This document shows, in pieces, positions 36,603 to 47,759 of a stretch of DNA of 64,000 nucleotides. A program made the translations under genes and the position numbers. Origin of the DNA: Tribonema minus (Eukaryota; Sar; Xanthophyceae; Tribonematales; Tribonemataceae); the NCBI GenBank assembly GCA_017506865.1, contig JAFCMP010000112.1, forward strand, positions 1,240,001 to 1,304,000. The letters run 5' to 3'. Position 1 is the stretch's first letter, and every line of letters begins with the position of its first letter. The notes beneath the pieces were generated by a model that worked only from the letters and a program-made list of their open reading frames with translations, ran no database searches and was not told where the DNA came from.

Positions 36603-39600
36603 CTACTTGGCGCGCTTGCGCGGGCGCTCGCTGTCGGAGGCTGCCTCCTCGCCTGACTTGTGCTCAGCATCGCTGTCGAGGGCTGCCTCCTCGCCTGACT
36701 CGTGCTCAGCATCGCTGTCGCCAGACTCGCGCTCAGCATCAGGAGCAGCCTCCACGACGCGCTCCTGCTTGCCATCTGCAGAGCTGTCTGCATCATCATC
36801 TTGCTGCTCAATGGCGGCATACAAATCGCGCAACATGCTCAGCACACTGCGCATCTCAGAGGGGTTGGGGTTGCTGTTGCTAGTGAGCCACTCCAGCTGC
36901 TCCGCCGCCGTATCGCGATCATTCTCCGAGGACTCTGAGCTGCCGATGATGAGCTGCGCATGCTCCTTGATGGCATCTGCCAGGGCATCACGCTTCTCAT
37001 TGTACTCTTCGGCCGCCTGTAACAGAGTGACAATGTAACATGACGCGTACGAGGGTCAATACAGCAGTTCAATGAATGCAAGTAGCAACAAAAGTGTAGT
37101 GAGCAATGAGTATACTTCCTCCGTCCCATAACCATGTTTCTCACTCAAAGTTGCCTCAAAGTCAACTTTTGCAGAACCCCATGACAAACTGTGAAACAAT
37201 ACTCAGGTGAAAGCTGACATTATCAGCTCTCTGCCAGTACCCTCAGATGTTGAAGTTATGATGATGGTGCGAAAGAACTCGGTAAACCCGACTTTCCGGT
37301 ATGAACGGGCCATACTTTGGCACTAATTCGCCGAAATTCAAATTTGCACTTTTGCGTGACATGTTATTACTCGAGGCACAGCACGCACGCTATACGGCGA
37401 GTTAGTAGGACTGCTTGCTCACAGCTGTTGATAATGGCATTAGCGTCATATTCTATCAGCACACTACGCAGTCACGTGGCATGTGTGGGCAGCAAGCCGG
37501 CTTTGAAGAAAGAGGTTCCAAAAGGAGCCAGGCGACAGGCAAGTGGCTACAACTTGCAGCCAACACTACTAGGCGTGAGCCAAGCGCCTGGCACGCGTTC
37601 AGATAGCAGCAGAGATTGAGTACCAACACTGCCCCACCTCCTGGTGTGTCGTGTGTCTGGTGCACGGCGCTTGTGTGGGGGCGTGTTTGGTGTGTGAGTG
37701 CCACTCTGCAAGAGGCACACAGGCTGCTGTTCATGAAGTATGGATTGTTGCAGGGTGTGCATCACACCTAGTCCTCAATTACTGCTATAGCAGGTATAGC
37801 AGCAACCTCAGCATCAGAGAGTTGGCGGTACCTGTGTGCACAGCCTGTGCAGGTGGCACCTGTGGTTGCATGTGGAGTGTCACCACTACATGGGTGAGCA
37901 GGGCGCTAGAGCAAGTTATTGTGTGTGTGGGTGCTGAAACTTTGTTGGAGGGTGTCACTACTACTACACTGCATGGATGAGAGACTTGGCTGCCATGTTA
38001 AGGGTATCTCAAGGCTGGTGTGCTGTTGGTACCCCCCAAGATGCTGGATGTTCTGAAATCAACATGCCGCCTGCTCTCAAGCAGCGTATGCAGTACATGT
38101 GGAGTCAAACAGTGCTAAGAGCTGGTGCTGAAGCTCCCTTTGTGGTCCCATCAAGAATGGTAGGCCACACATGCAGTAAGCGATCTATCCTCTCAGGGTG
38201 GCTGCAGCCTAGCAGTTCATGTTGCTCTGCTGTATGGTCGCAATCCTGCGGGGCTGCCAGTATGCCGCTTACACGATAATGAGTGGTCTGCAAGCATATT
38301 GAAGAGTTGAGAATTGAGAATTTGACACCAGCGAGGCCTGGACCCAGTGTTGAAGTTCTGCATTGTTTAATGATTGTCGGGCTGCACACCACGCGCTTTA
38401 TGAGGTGAAAAATACTTGTGGGATGCAGGAAGTATGAACTCACCATTTTTATTTTGTCCTCATCGATGCTGCCGCCGAATGTGACAGGCACGGAGATGTC
38501 CTCCTTGGTCGTCGGGTGCTGGGCGCTCACGGTGACGATGCCATTGCTGTCGACTTCGAAGGTGACGTCAACGCACACTTCGCCAGCTGGCAGGTTGGGC
38601 AGGTCTGGCATCTTGAAGGTTCCGATGAGCGTGTTGTATGGGCTGGAAGGATCTGCGTCTTCTCCCTCAATTATGGGCAGGATGAGTCGGCGCTGGCCGG
38701 CATGCAGTGTCCTCACCGGCTTGGTAGCGTCCGATGGAATGCGCGCGCCCTTGACGACGTACTTCACCAGGCGCTTGATGTGGTCTGGCTCGCGTCGCCC
38801 AGGGCGTTGGACCACGTCCACAAGCTGCAGGCCCAGCGAGCGTGTGACCACGTCCACAACGCGCATCCCCTGCAGGCGGCCAGTGACAACGGCGGCGTAG
38901 TAGCACGCACCGCGGCTGACCACCTCATCTGCACACACACAAACGCGTATGGATAGAGCGCAAATGAATGTGTTTTAGGCACTGAAGAGCAACGAGCACA
39001 TGCAAAGAGCAACGAGCACATGCAAAGAGCACTTGTGAAGAGCATTTGCGAAAAGCACTTTGCAACGAGCACATGCGAAGAGCACATGCAAAGAGCACAT
39101 GCGAAGAGCGCATGCGAGAGTACTTGCGAAAAGCACATGCAAAGAGCACATGCGAAGAGTACTTGCGAAAAGCACTTGCAAAGTGCACATGCAAAGAGCA
39201 CTTGTGAAGAGCACTTGCAAAAAGCACTTGCGAAAAGCACTTGCAAAGAGCACATGCGAAGAGCGCACTTCATATACAAACGTACCTGGATTGACATCAC
39301 AGCAGATCTTGTCACCGAACTTCTCCGTAAGCATCTCCCTGATGCCGCACAGGCGCGAGCCTCCACCCACAAGCAGAACCTTGGAAACATCTGCGGCAGT
39401 GATGTTCTCCGCCGGGTCCTCGCTGTGGTTCAGCAGCTTGTCGACCTCCGTCATGCATTTGGTGTAGAAGTTGCACGCGTCAGCGATGTTGCGGAGAAAC
39501 TGCCGGTTGATGTTGATGATGTAGGGCTCCTTGTTGAAGAACTTGTTGATGCGGACGGTGTAGGTCTCACGGGTGGTGCTGAGCGCGCGCTTGGCCTTCT

Positions 39601-42066
39601 CCAGTTCAGCGCGGAGCTCATGCATCTTCTCCTCGCGCTCGTCCTCCGGGATGCTGTTGAAGTCCTTCTTCCTCTTGGGCATGTCTGTGTCGATGCAGTA
39701 CCTGACGAGCTGATTGTCAATGTCGCGCCCGCCGAGGCTGTTGTTGCCGCCGTACGCTATGACACTCGGGCCGAAGTTGGTTGGCTTGACGTGGATGTTG
39801 AGCAGACAGGTGTCGAAGGTGCCGCCGCCCAGGTCAAAGACGATGACGTTGTTGAGCTTGGTGATCTGGAGGGTGTCCTTGGCGTAGGCGATGGAGGCGG
39901 CAAAAGGCTCCGAGATGAGGCCCAGCATATTGATGCCCTGTCCGTACATTTGTGCTGCCATCTGCACCGCCATGTGCGTGGCGTGCTTCTCGGGGGAGTC
40001 GAAGTAAGCGGGGATGCTTACAGCCATGTGCGCGACAGGTTCGTTGTAGCTGAACTGCACGGCGCGCAACATGCTGATGAGGATGTGGGCAGCCACCTCC
40101 ACAGGTGATACGCTCTTGTCAAGGCACGGAATCTGCATAGAGTGCATAAAAAACAACAAAGTGAGCGCGCGGCATAAAATGCACGAGCGTGTGTGATGCG
40201 CAGCTCATGCACATTCAATTGCTTTTGACATTTTGACGCACTCTATCATAAAAACACACAGTGAATTGCTACCATCGTTTGCAACAGCCACACATGTGCG
40301 ACTGTCAACTCTAGGGTTGGCAGAATGCGTACATTGAGATTCCAATTACGCCCAAAATACGCTTATATATACTCACCGTACTATAAATCGACACAGGTGG
40401 AATGGTGACAAAACAAACATCACTACTACAAGCATTTCTTCAGCTCCAACTTCAACTGAGCTTTTGCAGTGGGTTACTTCTGGGGGTAAGATGCGTGGTG
40501 CTTCACATGCATTCTCATTGTGACCACTGCTGCATCTCATTTACAATGCAGTTTTGGGACAGTGTCCCCATGGACACTCCTGGCTCACCGCTCACCAGGC
40601 TCAGCAGTGCTGTAGATGATCGTCTTTATGGTCCAGCATACCGTCACTTAGAGCCTAATTTCCACCATGTTGAAGGGCACGCCTGTTGGCATTTGAGGTC
40701 CAATGCCTCACATTGACCTGTTATTGCATTCACGGAGGTCCATTAGTGCAGCCCTCTTTTTGCATACGACCTCTGGCCAGCGGATCCAAAAACACAGTTA
40801 CAGAGACATACATGATGGTGCTTGCTGCTAACCAGCACTGCCACAGAGTCTCGGCTGGCAGCAGCAGCAGCAGTGGCGGCGGCCGGAATGCAGCATTCGT
40901 ACGCTGTCTCTGCACCTTCTGCGCCTGTACTCGTAGGCTGCCTCTGCATTTGCTACTGCCGCACATGCTGCTTTTACACCTGTTGCGTTGCATGCGCTGC
41001 TTGAGGCGCAGTATTGCGCAGAAGTGAGTGCTACAACCCAAGCTGGCATGGAAGCAGAGGCTCACTTTCGCGGCCCTGCAGCAGTCGCCTTCGTGCCAGA
41101 TGCGCAGACCGAACAAATGCACAGGCCCTCAATGACTACAGATGCTGAGTTCGTCCTGTTTGTTTACAACAGCTGCTGCTGCTGCTGCTACGCTGCTGCT
41201 TCTACGCCGCTACTGCTACTGCTTCTACGCCGCTACTGCTACTGCTGCTACTGCTACTGCTGCTGCTGGGGCGCCCTGCTGCCGTACTTCAAGTCTTGCA
41301 CCCCTAACTGTTGATGGCACTGTTGAAAACACTGGCAGCGCGATTGTTGCTGCTGCTGCTGTCTCAGCGCGAAGTCTGGTATGATTTGAGGTCGATGTAA
41401 GGCAGCAATGCGCCTCTCAGCGCGAAGTCTGGTATGATTTGAGGTCGATGTACAGCAGCGATGCGCCAATAAACGGTAAAATCCCAAATACGTGTATTGT
41501 ATACCTTAATACGTATATACCTATCATATACCGAATACGGATTTGCCAACCCTAGTCAACTCCATGTGTAATGGACGAAAGTTGTGAAATAATTGACTTG
41601 CCTTGATCATGCAGTTGTCTTCGTCGTTACCCTTCTCCACCTCGAAGGTCCAGTTCTCCTTGTGCTCAGCCACCTTCTGGTGCGAAAAGCGGAGGCCGAT
41701 GATGCGCTTGGTGTCATACACCTTGACACAGCCAGGCTCGCCGCACTCCTTCGCATGCCCCCCCACCAACACAGTGCCGTCAGGGAGATAACAGACGACG
41801 CTTGGCGTGGTGCGTGACCCATCATTGTCCACCACCTCTGCCCTGCCATTGACCAGAACAGACACAACAGAGTATGTAGTGCCAAGGTCTATGCCCACCA
41901 CCAAGCCCTTGCTGGTGTCAGCCTTGCGCTGCTGCTCCTGCTCCTGCTCCTCCGCTTCATTGGTGCCTTTGCTCTCCTCAACGCCATGTGCAGGAGGCTT
42001 GCTGCTGTCAGCCATGTCCTCAGCAGCACCAGGCTGCTGCGCCTTGTTGCCTTCCGCCTTAGGCAT
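36603..42066 (-). CDS. Hsp70-family chaperone, four exons, nuclear-type acidic tail
   Basis: Exons (reading order) 42066-41602, 40132-39286, 38928-38444 and 37016-36603 join in phase to 736 aa. The ATPase domain shows [40 protein letters not shown] and [17 protein letters not shown]. The exon 2/3 junction restores the NPDE motif. The substrate-binding domain is [34 protein letters not shown]. The C-terminal lid is short and replaced by an acidic tail with a repeated [13 protein letters not shown] unit ending in basic RPRKRAK, a likely nuclear signal. Before the ATPase domain lies an unusual 65-residue Glu/Gln-rich extension; the initiator could be 42066 or an upstream codon. Intron 1 has a GC donor (AAG/GCAAGT). 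It uses ATP to fold client proteins. Confidence 0.85.
37113..38434. mobile_element. TIR DNA transposon in Hsp70 intron 3
   Basis: Left end TACTTCCTCCGTCCCATAA at 37113, preceded by TA; the inverted right end ends GGAAGTA at 38434. It matches the 3724-5077 element in end sequence and size (1,322 versus 1,354 bases). Right-terminal divergence (GATGCAG) suggests an older copy. Without it, the intron would be about 105 bases; the right end lies nine bases from the 5' splice site. No transposase ORF. Confidence 0.6.
38990..39270 (+). repeat. Dodecamer array GCAAAGAGCACW, in Hsp70 intron 2
   Basis: About 22 copies of the 12-base unit GCAAAGAGCACA / GCGAAGAGCACT fill most of the 357-base intron between exons 2 and 3. 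Orientation equals that of the array at 51757. Confidence 0.85.
41360..41470. repeat. Tandem duplication, period 53, in Hsp70 intron 1
   Basis: TCTCAGCGCGAAGTCTGGTATGATTTGAGGTCGATGTA occurs at 41362 and 41415. A CTG/TAC-rich microsatellite precedes it at 41170-41275. Confidence 0.8.
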
Positions 42067-43747
42067 TGCTTTCTCAAATTGTGATGGATGACGCTCTGGT
42101 TTGGTGGGGGTACGAAAAAATACGGTGAAAAAATGCGCGATACCAGACCCAACAGACAAGCACAGCATAGCAGGCCAACCACAGAGAGTAGGTGTGGCAG
42201 AAGCAGTGCTACATGTGGGCGCTGCTCACAGAGGCTTAAAGCGGCAGCAGTTTGTGAGCGCGACAGGGGCGATTCTGGCGCCGGCGCTGGTTGGATTTTG
42301 CCGCTGCTGGACATATAGCTGCTGCTGGCCTGGCGCCTCAAAGGCAGCTGATTCTCAGGGGCAAGGTGCTTTTAAGGCAGCAGGAGCTAGCTGCACTGGA
42401 GGGTTTGCTGGCGATGGCCCACAACACCAACATAAATGCATCTGGGGTGAGCAGTGTTGGCGAATCAGGGTCTAAGCTAATGCTTCCACCCCTAACTAGA
42501 CTTAGGCCCTAGTTTAGACCATACTTGTTTGGCCCCAAAAAGTCTAGAATATGAGAAAGCTGTTCATAAGCCGCACTCGTAAGGGAGGAAAGGCACCACA
42601 GCAAAGGCAATCAAACAAACATGCCAATGATCACGGCAAGCAATGAGTTCAGCTACATGGCTTGGTGATAGCGCCAAACAAACACAGGAGCAGCAAGCAC
42701 ATAAAGAGTATGATGAGATCAATTGTAACTATTTCTCAACTGTTGCCATGTCCTGTCGCAACTGACTAAGCACGCTTAAACAATATCATTCTCATCCAGA
42801 CTGCCCAGCAGAAGTCACCACACCATCAGATTAGAAGAGTGATCATACTGAATGCTGCATCCGCAGAAGTATCGGCCCTTAAAACAGAAAGTGAATTAGC
42901 CGGTCGTGCAGCAACTTGTGCCGCACACATTACCTGCAAGTCTACGCCTGAAGGGAAGCTTGACGCAAGGCCGCAGCTTTTGCAAAGCCGCTATCACGTG
43001 AGCGTATTCGATCCAGGTGAAAGAAAGATTTGCTGAAATGGTGGCACGGTCGGCAGGCAGCTCTGAATTTTCAAACACCACTACTGAGAAAGCTGCTTGA
43101 CTGGACGAGGTCTTCTTGGCTGACGGCGCAGAACTTTACCAACTAGCAGCACTGCTCACTGATAACGGGCTTCATACACTATACACTATCCGGGACTGAG
43201 GTCATGAACGGGTGATTGAAAGTGATTTCCGCTTGCCCGAGGCTGGCATGAAACCAGTTGCCGCCGCCTTGTCTGCAGCGCTCAGGAAACATAGCCCCGC
43301 AGATGACAACCTGCACAGTCTGGCCTTTACCCTTGCACGCCTTGCATACAGCATGACGCTGCGATTAGTTTCTTATGCCTCCATCCTCAAGAAGAGCCCA
43401 CAATGGTCAATCATCGTTGATCTCATCTGCATCCAGATCGGTGATGTCACCGCCGGCCGCCGTCTTGTCATCCGCAATAGTAACAGCTCTGTACAAGTTG
43501 GCCTTCGGATCAGCGCGCTGAGCTGTGTTAGAAGCATTTATTAGACCTGTGTCACAGGCATCTAAACTTAGAGGTTTAACATTAGGGGCCTGCTTAGAGA
43601 AATCTAGTTGGACTTTGCCAACACTGGGGGTGAGTGTGCAGTGATACGATGCACTTTGGCCTACACTATCCATCTGCATTTTTGTTCTTCCTGTGATGTG
43701 ATCCATTGTTTCCTTTTCTCACTGCACTGCTGCGTTGGTCGCCACAG
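42067..43747. other. Intergenic between Hsp70 and ePHD gene
   Basis: Should hold the promoters of the divergent Hsp70 and ePHD genes, and perhaps upstream exons of the latter. Short ORFs (43212-43544 among them) have no family signature. I see no RNA gene. Confidence 0.4.
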
Positions 43748-46507
43748 ATGCTGGTGGAGCTGCCTGATTGTGCTGGTCACCAGTACCAATGCCATGGGTG
43801 CGGCCAGGTGTTTGAGAATGTAAGTGCGTGCACACTTATTGGTCATGTGTGTCTTGCGTCATACCACTTGTATACATGTAGAACACATCGGCGTAATCGC
43901 ATCTTGATCTGATTACACTTCAAGGACATTGATCAATTGTACCCTGTTCAAACACCATCGTATTGAGCTAATGTTCAATTGTACCCTGTTCAAACCTTGT
44001 ATTGAGCTAATGCTCAATTGTACCCTGTTCAAACACCCTTGTATTGAGCTAATGTTCAATTGTACCCTGTTCAAACACCCTTGCATTGAGCTAATGTGCA
44101 TCTCCCAATATTTCTTATGAATGCAGATCATGGAGATGTTGGATGGCGAGTGCGCTCGCCAGACTCCCGTGGCCGATTGCGCCTTGTGCAAACGCGCCGT
44201 GGATAATGGCAATCACATACTCAGCTCCTGCAATCTTCCAGCCATGCCCGTCCACACATTCTGTGCTATGGCGTACATGGCCTACATCGACCCCCACACA
44301 CACAAGGTGTGGGCGGAAGATTGCTTCCACACGGTGCTCGGGCAAGGTGAATGCGACTTCTGCCACAGCAGGGACGGTGAGTAAATTCGATTGTCGCCTT
44401 GCAGTATTTGTAGGGATGCAAGGATGCTCAGACGTATATATCTACTTGGGTGAGATATACTTAGATGACGCATTATGTGAATTCACCGCATAAGCTTTAT
44501 ATAAGCTCATTTGAAAAACACGTGTGACGCTCGTTGAAAGCATGTGGCTGCTGCATGCCAATGCCCAGCAGTGCTTGCGCTACATGTTCTATGTTGTTAG
44601 AGTCACCATGGAGTCTTTAATCGATGTTGAGGCAACTGCATTGAAGATTGAGGCTTTGAGTTGAAGTATTGAGCCTGCTTTTTTTTGGGGTCCGGTTTGC
44701 ACTAGATTATGGCTGGCAAATGGTGGGAAAACTGTAGTCAAAGCTCCATATAAGCCTCACATGAGCTTTTTAAGCCCTTTTCTAAGCTGTAAGCCGTTTT
44801 ATAAGTTCTAAGCTTATAAGCCTTACGCGGTTTGGCCGCACAAGCTTTCTTGCATCCCTAAGTATTATACATGACAGTTTCCGCCGTGCACTAATGTTTA
44901 CCTGCGACACACCATGCTCTTCGCACTCGCGTTTTGCAGGCAAAATGATAAAGTGTGCCATCACACCATGCAACGCCATGATGCACGCATCATGTGCCAT
45001 GGAGCGCGGTGCATGTGCAGCCGCTCTGGAGGATGATTTTCCCTCATCGCGCGTCACCTGCACCGCAGCAGCACATCAGGCCAAGGTGCAGAGCTACATT
45101 GTCACCAACCTCTTGCGCGAGCTGGGTGGTGACGTGAGGCAGGTGAATTTGGAGAGGCTGCGCCACATGGGCAAGTTCAAGGGCATCCACGCCGACCTCA
45201 AGAGACGAGCACCGGTCGCCCGCCGGCAACTGGTTGACGATGTCGTGGAGTGCGTTCGGCTGTACAGCATTTCCCTCAAGGAGCTCATCAGGCATCGCAG
45301 CAGACAAAACGATTTGATCGTAATCGCCGACGACGATGAGCCACCGCCCCCGTCTCAGCCACCAGCACGACCAGCAGCAGCACGGGCGCCAGCATCATCT
45401 CAGCGACCGGCAGCACCGGCAGCAGCACGCGCGCCAGCATTATCTCGGCGACCGGCAGCAGCACGCGCGCCAGCGGCCGCATCGGCGAGTCGCAAAGGCA
45501 AAAAGCGCGCGTCAGCGACCACATCGACGAGCGGCAAAGGCAAGAAGCGCGCGCGGTCCGCGGAGCCGAACCCCCGCGACGCTCACATCAGCCGCGCGGT
45601 CGCGGCAGCGCGTGAGGAGGCCCTCAGCGCAGCGGCGGATGCAGGTCTTCAAGGCGAGGATGGACAGGCTTTCCTGATGACGCAGCGCGAGCAGACAGAG
45701 TCCGCGGCGCAGGAGGTGTATACAGAATACATGGCGCGCGCGAAAGCCATGGCGGACGACTTCATGCAGCGGGCACACCGCGAGGCCGAGCAGCATCGGA
45801 TCGATTGCGTCAACAGCACCAACGACGCGGTAGTCAAGCGCTTCCGTGACACCATGCGCTCCACCCCAGCGGCGATGGCGTCCGCGGATGCCGCTGCTGA
45901 CGAGGCGCAGCGGCTAGCGGCGGAGGAGTACGATCGAAAGGAGGCGCAGGCTGCGCGGCTTCGCGCGCAGGAGCAGCAGCGCGAGGCGCAGGCAGCGCGG
46001 CTACGCGCGCAGGAGGTGGCTGAGGAGCAGCAGCGAGAGGCGCAGGCAGCGCGGCTACGCGCGCAGGAGGTGGCTGAGGAGCAGCAGCGAGAGCAGCAAC
46101 GAGAGGCGCAGGCGCAGCACCTGCACGGTCTGGCAGAAACTGCGCGCAAGGCAGCTCGCAAGGAGAAGCGGCGTCAGACTAGCGCCACCAAGTCACCGGC
46201 TAAGAAACAGGAGGTGCAAGCGGACCAGACCGCATTGCGCAATGCGTGGTCCAGAAACAATGCCACGGGTGGCTGTCCGCGGTGTAGGCGCATAGACAGC
46301 ACCACTGCCTGCCCTGTATTTCAGGTCGGCCTGCGCTGCACAGATAAGCCGACGCCGACAATGAACGAGGTCAATGATGCGGTAGATGAGCGCTGTGGCG
46401 AGGATGCGGTCGACATGAGACGTGTCAACAGCGCTCAAGCTAGGTGCAAAGAGTGGAGATCTAAGGGGGCAGGGTTCACATTGGATCTGCTCTGGGCTTC
46501 ATTGTAA
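43748..46507 (+). CDS. Spliced extended-PHD zinc-finger protein with long charged coiled coil
   Basis: Exons 43748-43819, 44127-44376 and 44940-46507 join in phase (donors GTAAGT and GTGAGT). The first exon begins with ATG directly after a CAG, so it may be internal and the 5' end incomplete. Exons 1-3 encode an ePHD-like zinc cluster: CHGC, CALCKRAV, VHTFCAMA, CDFCHSRDG, IKCAITPCNAMMHASCAMERG. Then come a Lys/Leu-rich helical region, Ala/Pro repeats with GKGKKRA basic patches, a Glu/Gln/Arg-rich coiled coil with a repeated RLRAQEVAEEQQREAQAA unit (about residues 440-510 of the exon-3 part), and a C-terminal Cys cluster (GGCPRCRR; ACPVFQVGLRC). Histone or chromatin binding is inferred from the ePHD fold. 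Confidence 0.6.
43932..44100 (+). repeat. Intronic tandem repeat, about 42-base unit, four copies
   Basis: CAATTGTACCCTGTTCAAACACC then TTGTATTGAGCTAATGTT repeats from 43934 to 44098, filling most of the 307-base first intron of the ePHD gene up to the branch region. Confidence 0.9.
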
Positions 46508-46578
46508 ATACAACACATTGTGCCAATCTCTATCTTCTGTGTGCCGTCTGTTTTTATGTTTGCATGTGAGTAAAAGAA

Positions 46579-47362
46579 ATGGATACATGCAAGCTGGTGG
46601 CAATTGCGTGCGCTGTGTACTCAAATGGCCTGAATGATTCACTGCTAGAGAATTCTACAGGCGATGAGATGATATCAAGGGCCACAAAGGATCTAATGGA
46701 GCCCGCCACATACATTGAAAGCGTGCTCGATGTGGAAGCGTACATACTGCGCTACTCTGATAGCGTCGTCATCGCGTTTCGGGGAACTGATAGCTTAAGA
46801 GACGTGTGCGAGGACGCCATGTTTGCGCTCTGCGACTGGGATTCCAATTGCAATGCCAAAGTACATGGAAGGCATTTTCAGACAGTACAAGTCTGTTGAA
46901 AAAGAGCTTGTTGAGACAATAAATGATGCCAAGGCGAAAGGCCTCATGGTCATTTGTACGGGCCATAGCTCAGGCGCGGCTCTCGCGTGTTTTCTCGCGA
47001 CGGCTACTAACACCAACTACGTGGGCTTTGGTGCGCCAAAGGTGGAAAATGATGCGTTCAGAACACTTCACGCCGATAAGTGCAAGGGCAACATCAGCTA
47101 CACATATGTTAATGGCTCAGATCCGATTCCAAAATTGCCTCTCGGTCCCTTGTACGTTCAGCCCGCCGCCATCGTAAAGGTAGGACCGAGGGACAGATTG
47201 CCTTGTCTACCTACGCTGAGTGGGCTCTATTACCATTCGAATGCGAGCTACTACAAGGCCGTCGTTGACAAAATGGAGGCCAAATCCACAGGGCTCTTGG
47301 ACTTTCTATGCGGGCTGTTTCACTCAATCCAGTCGTGCTTTGTGTCTTGCATGGGCAAGTAG
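46579..47362 (+). pseudogene. Class 3 lipase with one-base frameshift
   Basis: ATG 46579 opens MDTCKLVAIACAVYSNGLND and VVIAFRGTDSLRDVCEDAMF, the strand and RGT motif of class 3 (Rhizomucor-type) lipases. At about 46868 the reading shifts by one base; the other frame continues with QYKSVEKELVETI, the nucleophile elbow GHSSG (TGHSSGAALACFLA), the Asp region YVNGSDPIPKLP and the His region YHSNASYY, to a stop at 47360-47362. Ser, Asp and His are all present, so the gene was functional recently or the shift is a sequencing error. An extra G in the run CATGGAAGGC would explain it. It would hydrolyse acylglycerols or phospholipids. Confidence 0.65.
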
Positions 47363-47688
47363 TGGTGACACATGTAGACCTCGTGATCAGTGTACTGACC
47401 TTGAATCCATTCGCGGGTCCAGTGAGTTGTCATTTGAGGCAAAACCAGCGTGCACATGTGTTTTTGAGTGTGCTTGATATGAATGGAGCGCACGCTTCTG
47501 ATGCGCCCATACGATGTCTTTCTCTTGCTGATAAGAACACACTTGCTGATAAGAACACACTTGCTGACATTGGCAGTTGCAAGTTGCAGCTTCTGTGGCA
47601 GCAGGCCGCAGTGGCGTCTGGAGTCGATGTCAAAGTAGGACGCGATGATTTCTTTTATTTCAAAGCACAAACGCTTCATTTGTTGCCA
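47320..47688 (-). CDS. Hypothetical protein, doubtful
   Basis: Reading from an internal Met (MKRLCFEIKEIIASYFDIDS) gives a basic, His/Lys-rich protein that overlaps the lipase 3' end. It includes an 18-base tandem duplication (repeated CVLISK). No family; possibly spurious. Confidence 0.25.
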   Translation of the reverse strand, partial: WQQMKRLCFEIKEIIASYFDIDSRRHCGLLPQKLQLATANVSKCVLISKCVLISKRKTSYGRIRSVRSIHIKHTQKHMCTLVLPQMTTHWTREWIQGQYTDHEVYMCHHYLPMQDTKHDWIE

Positions 47689-47759
47689 TATACACTCAAT
47701 GAATGAAAACAAAAAAAGAGTTGATATATTGAAGATTACTTGCACTTGTACATTGAAGA

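Noticed and set aside
38925-39255. ORFs in the dodecamer arrays (also at 22333-22670, 51679-52210)
   Set aside because: All six frames are open because the 12-base unit has no stop in most frames; the peptides are pure low-complexity repeats.
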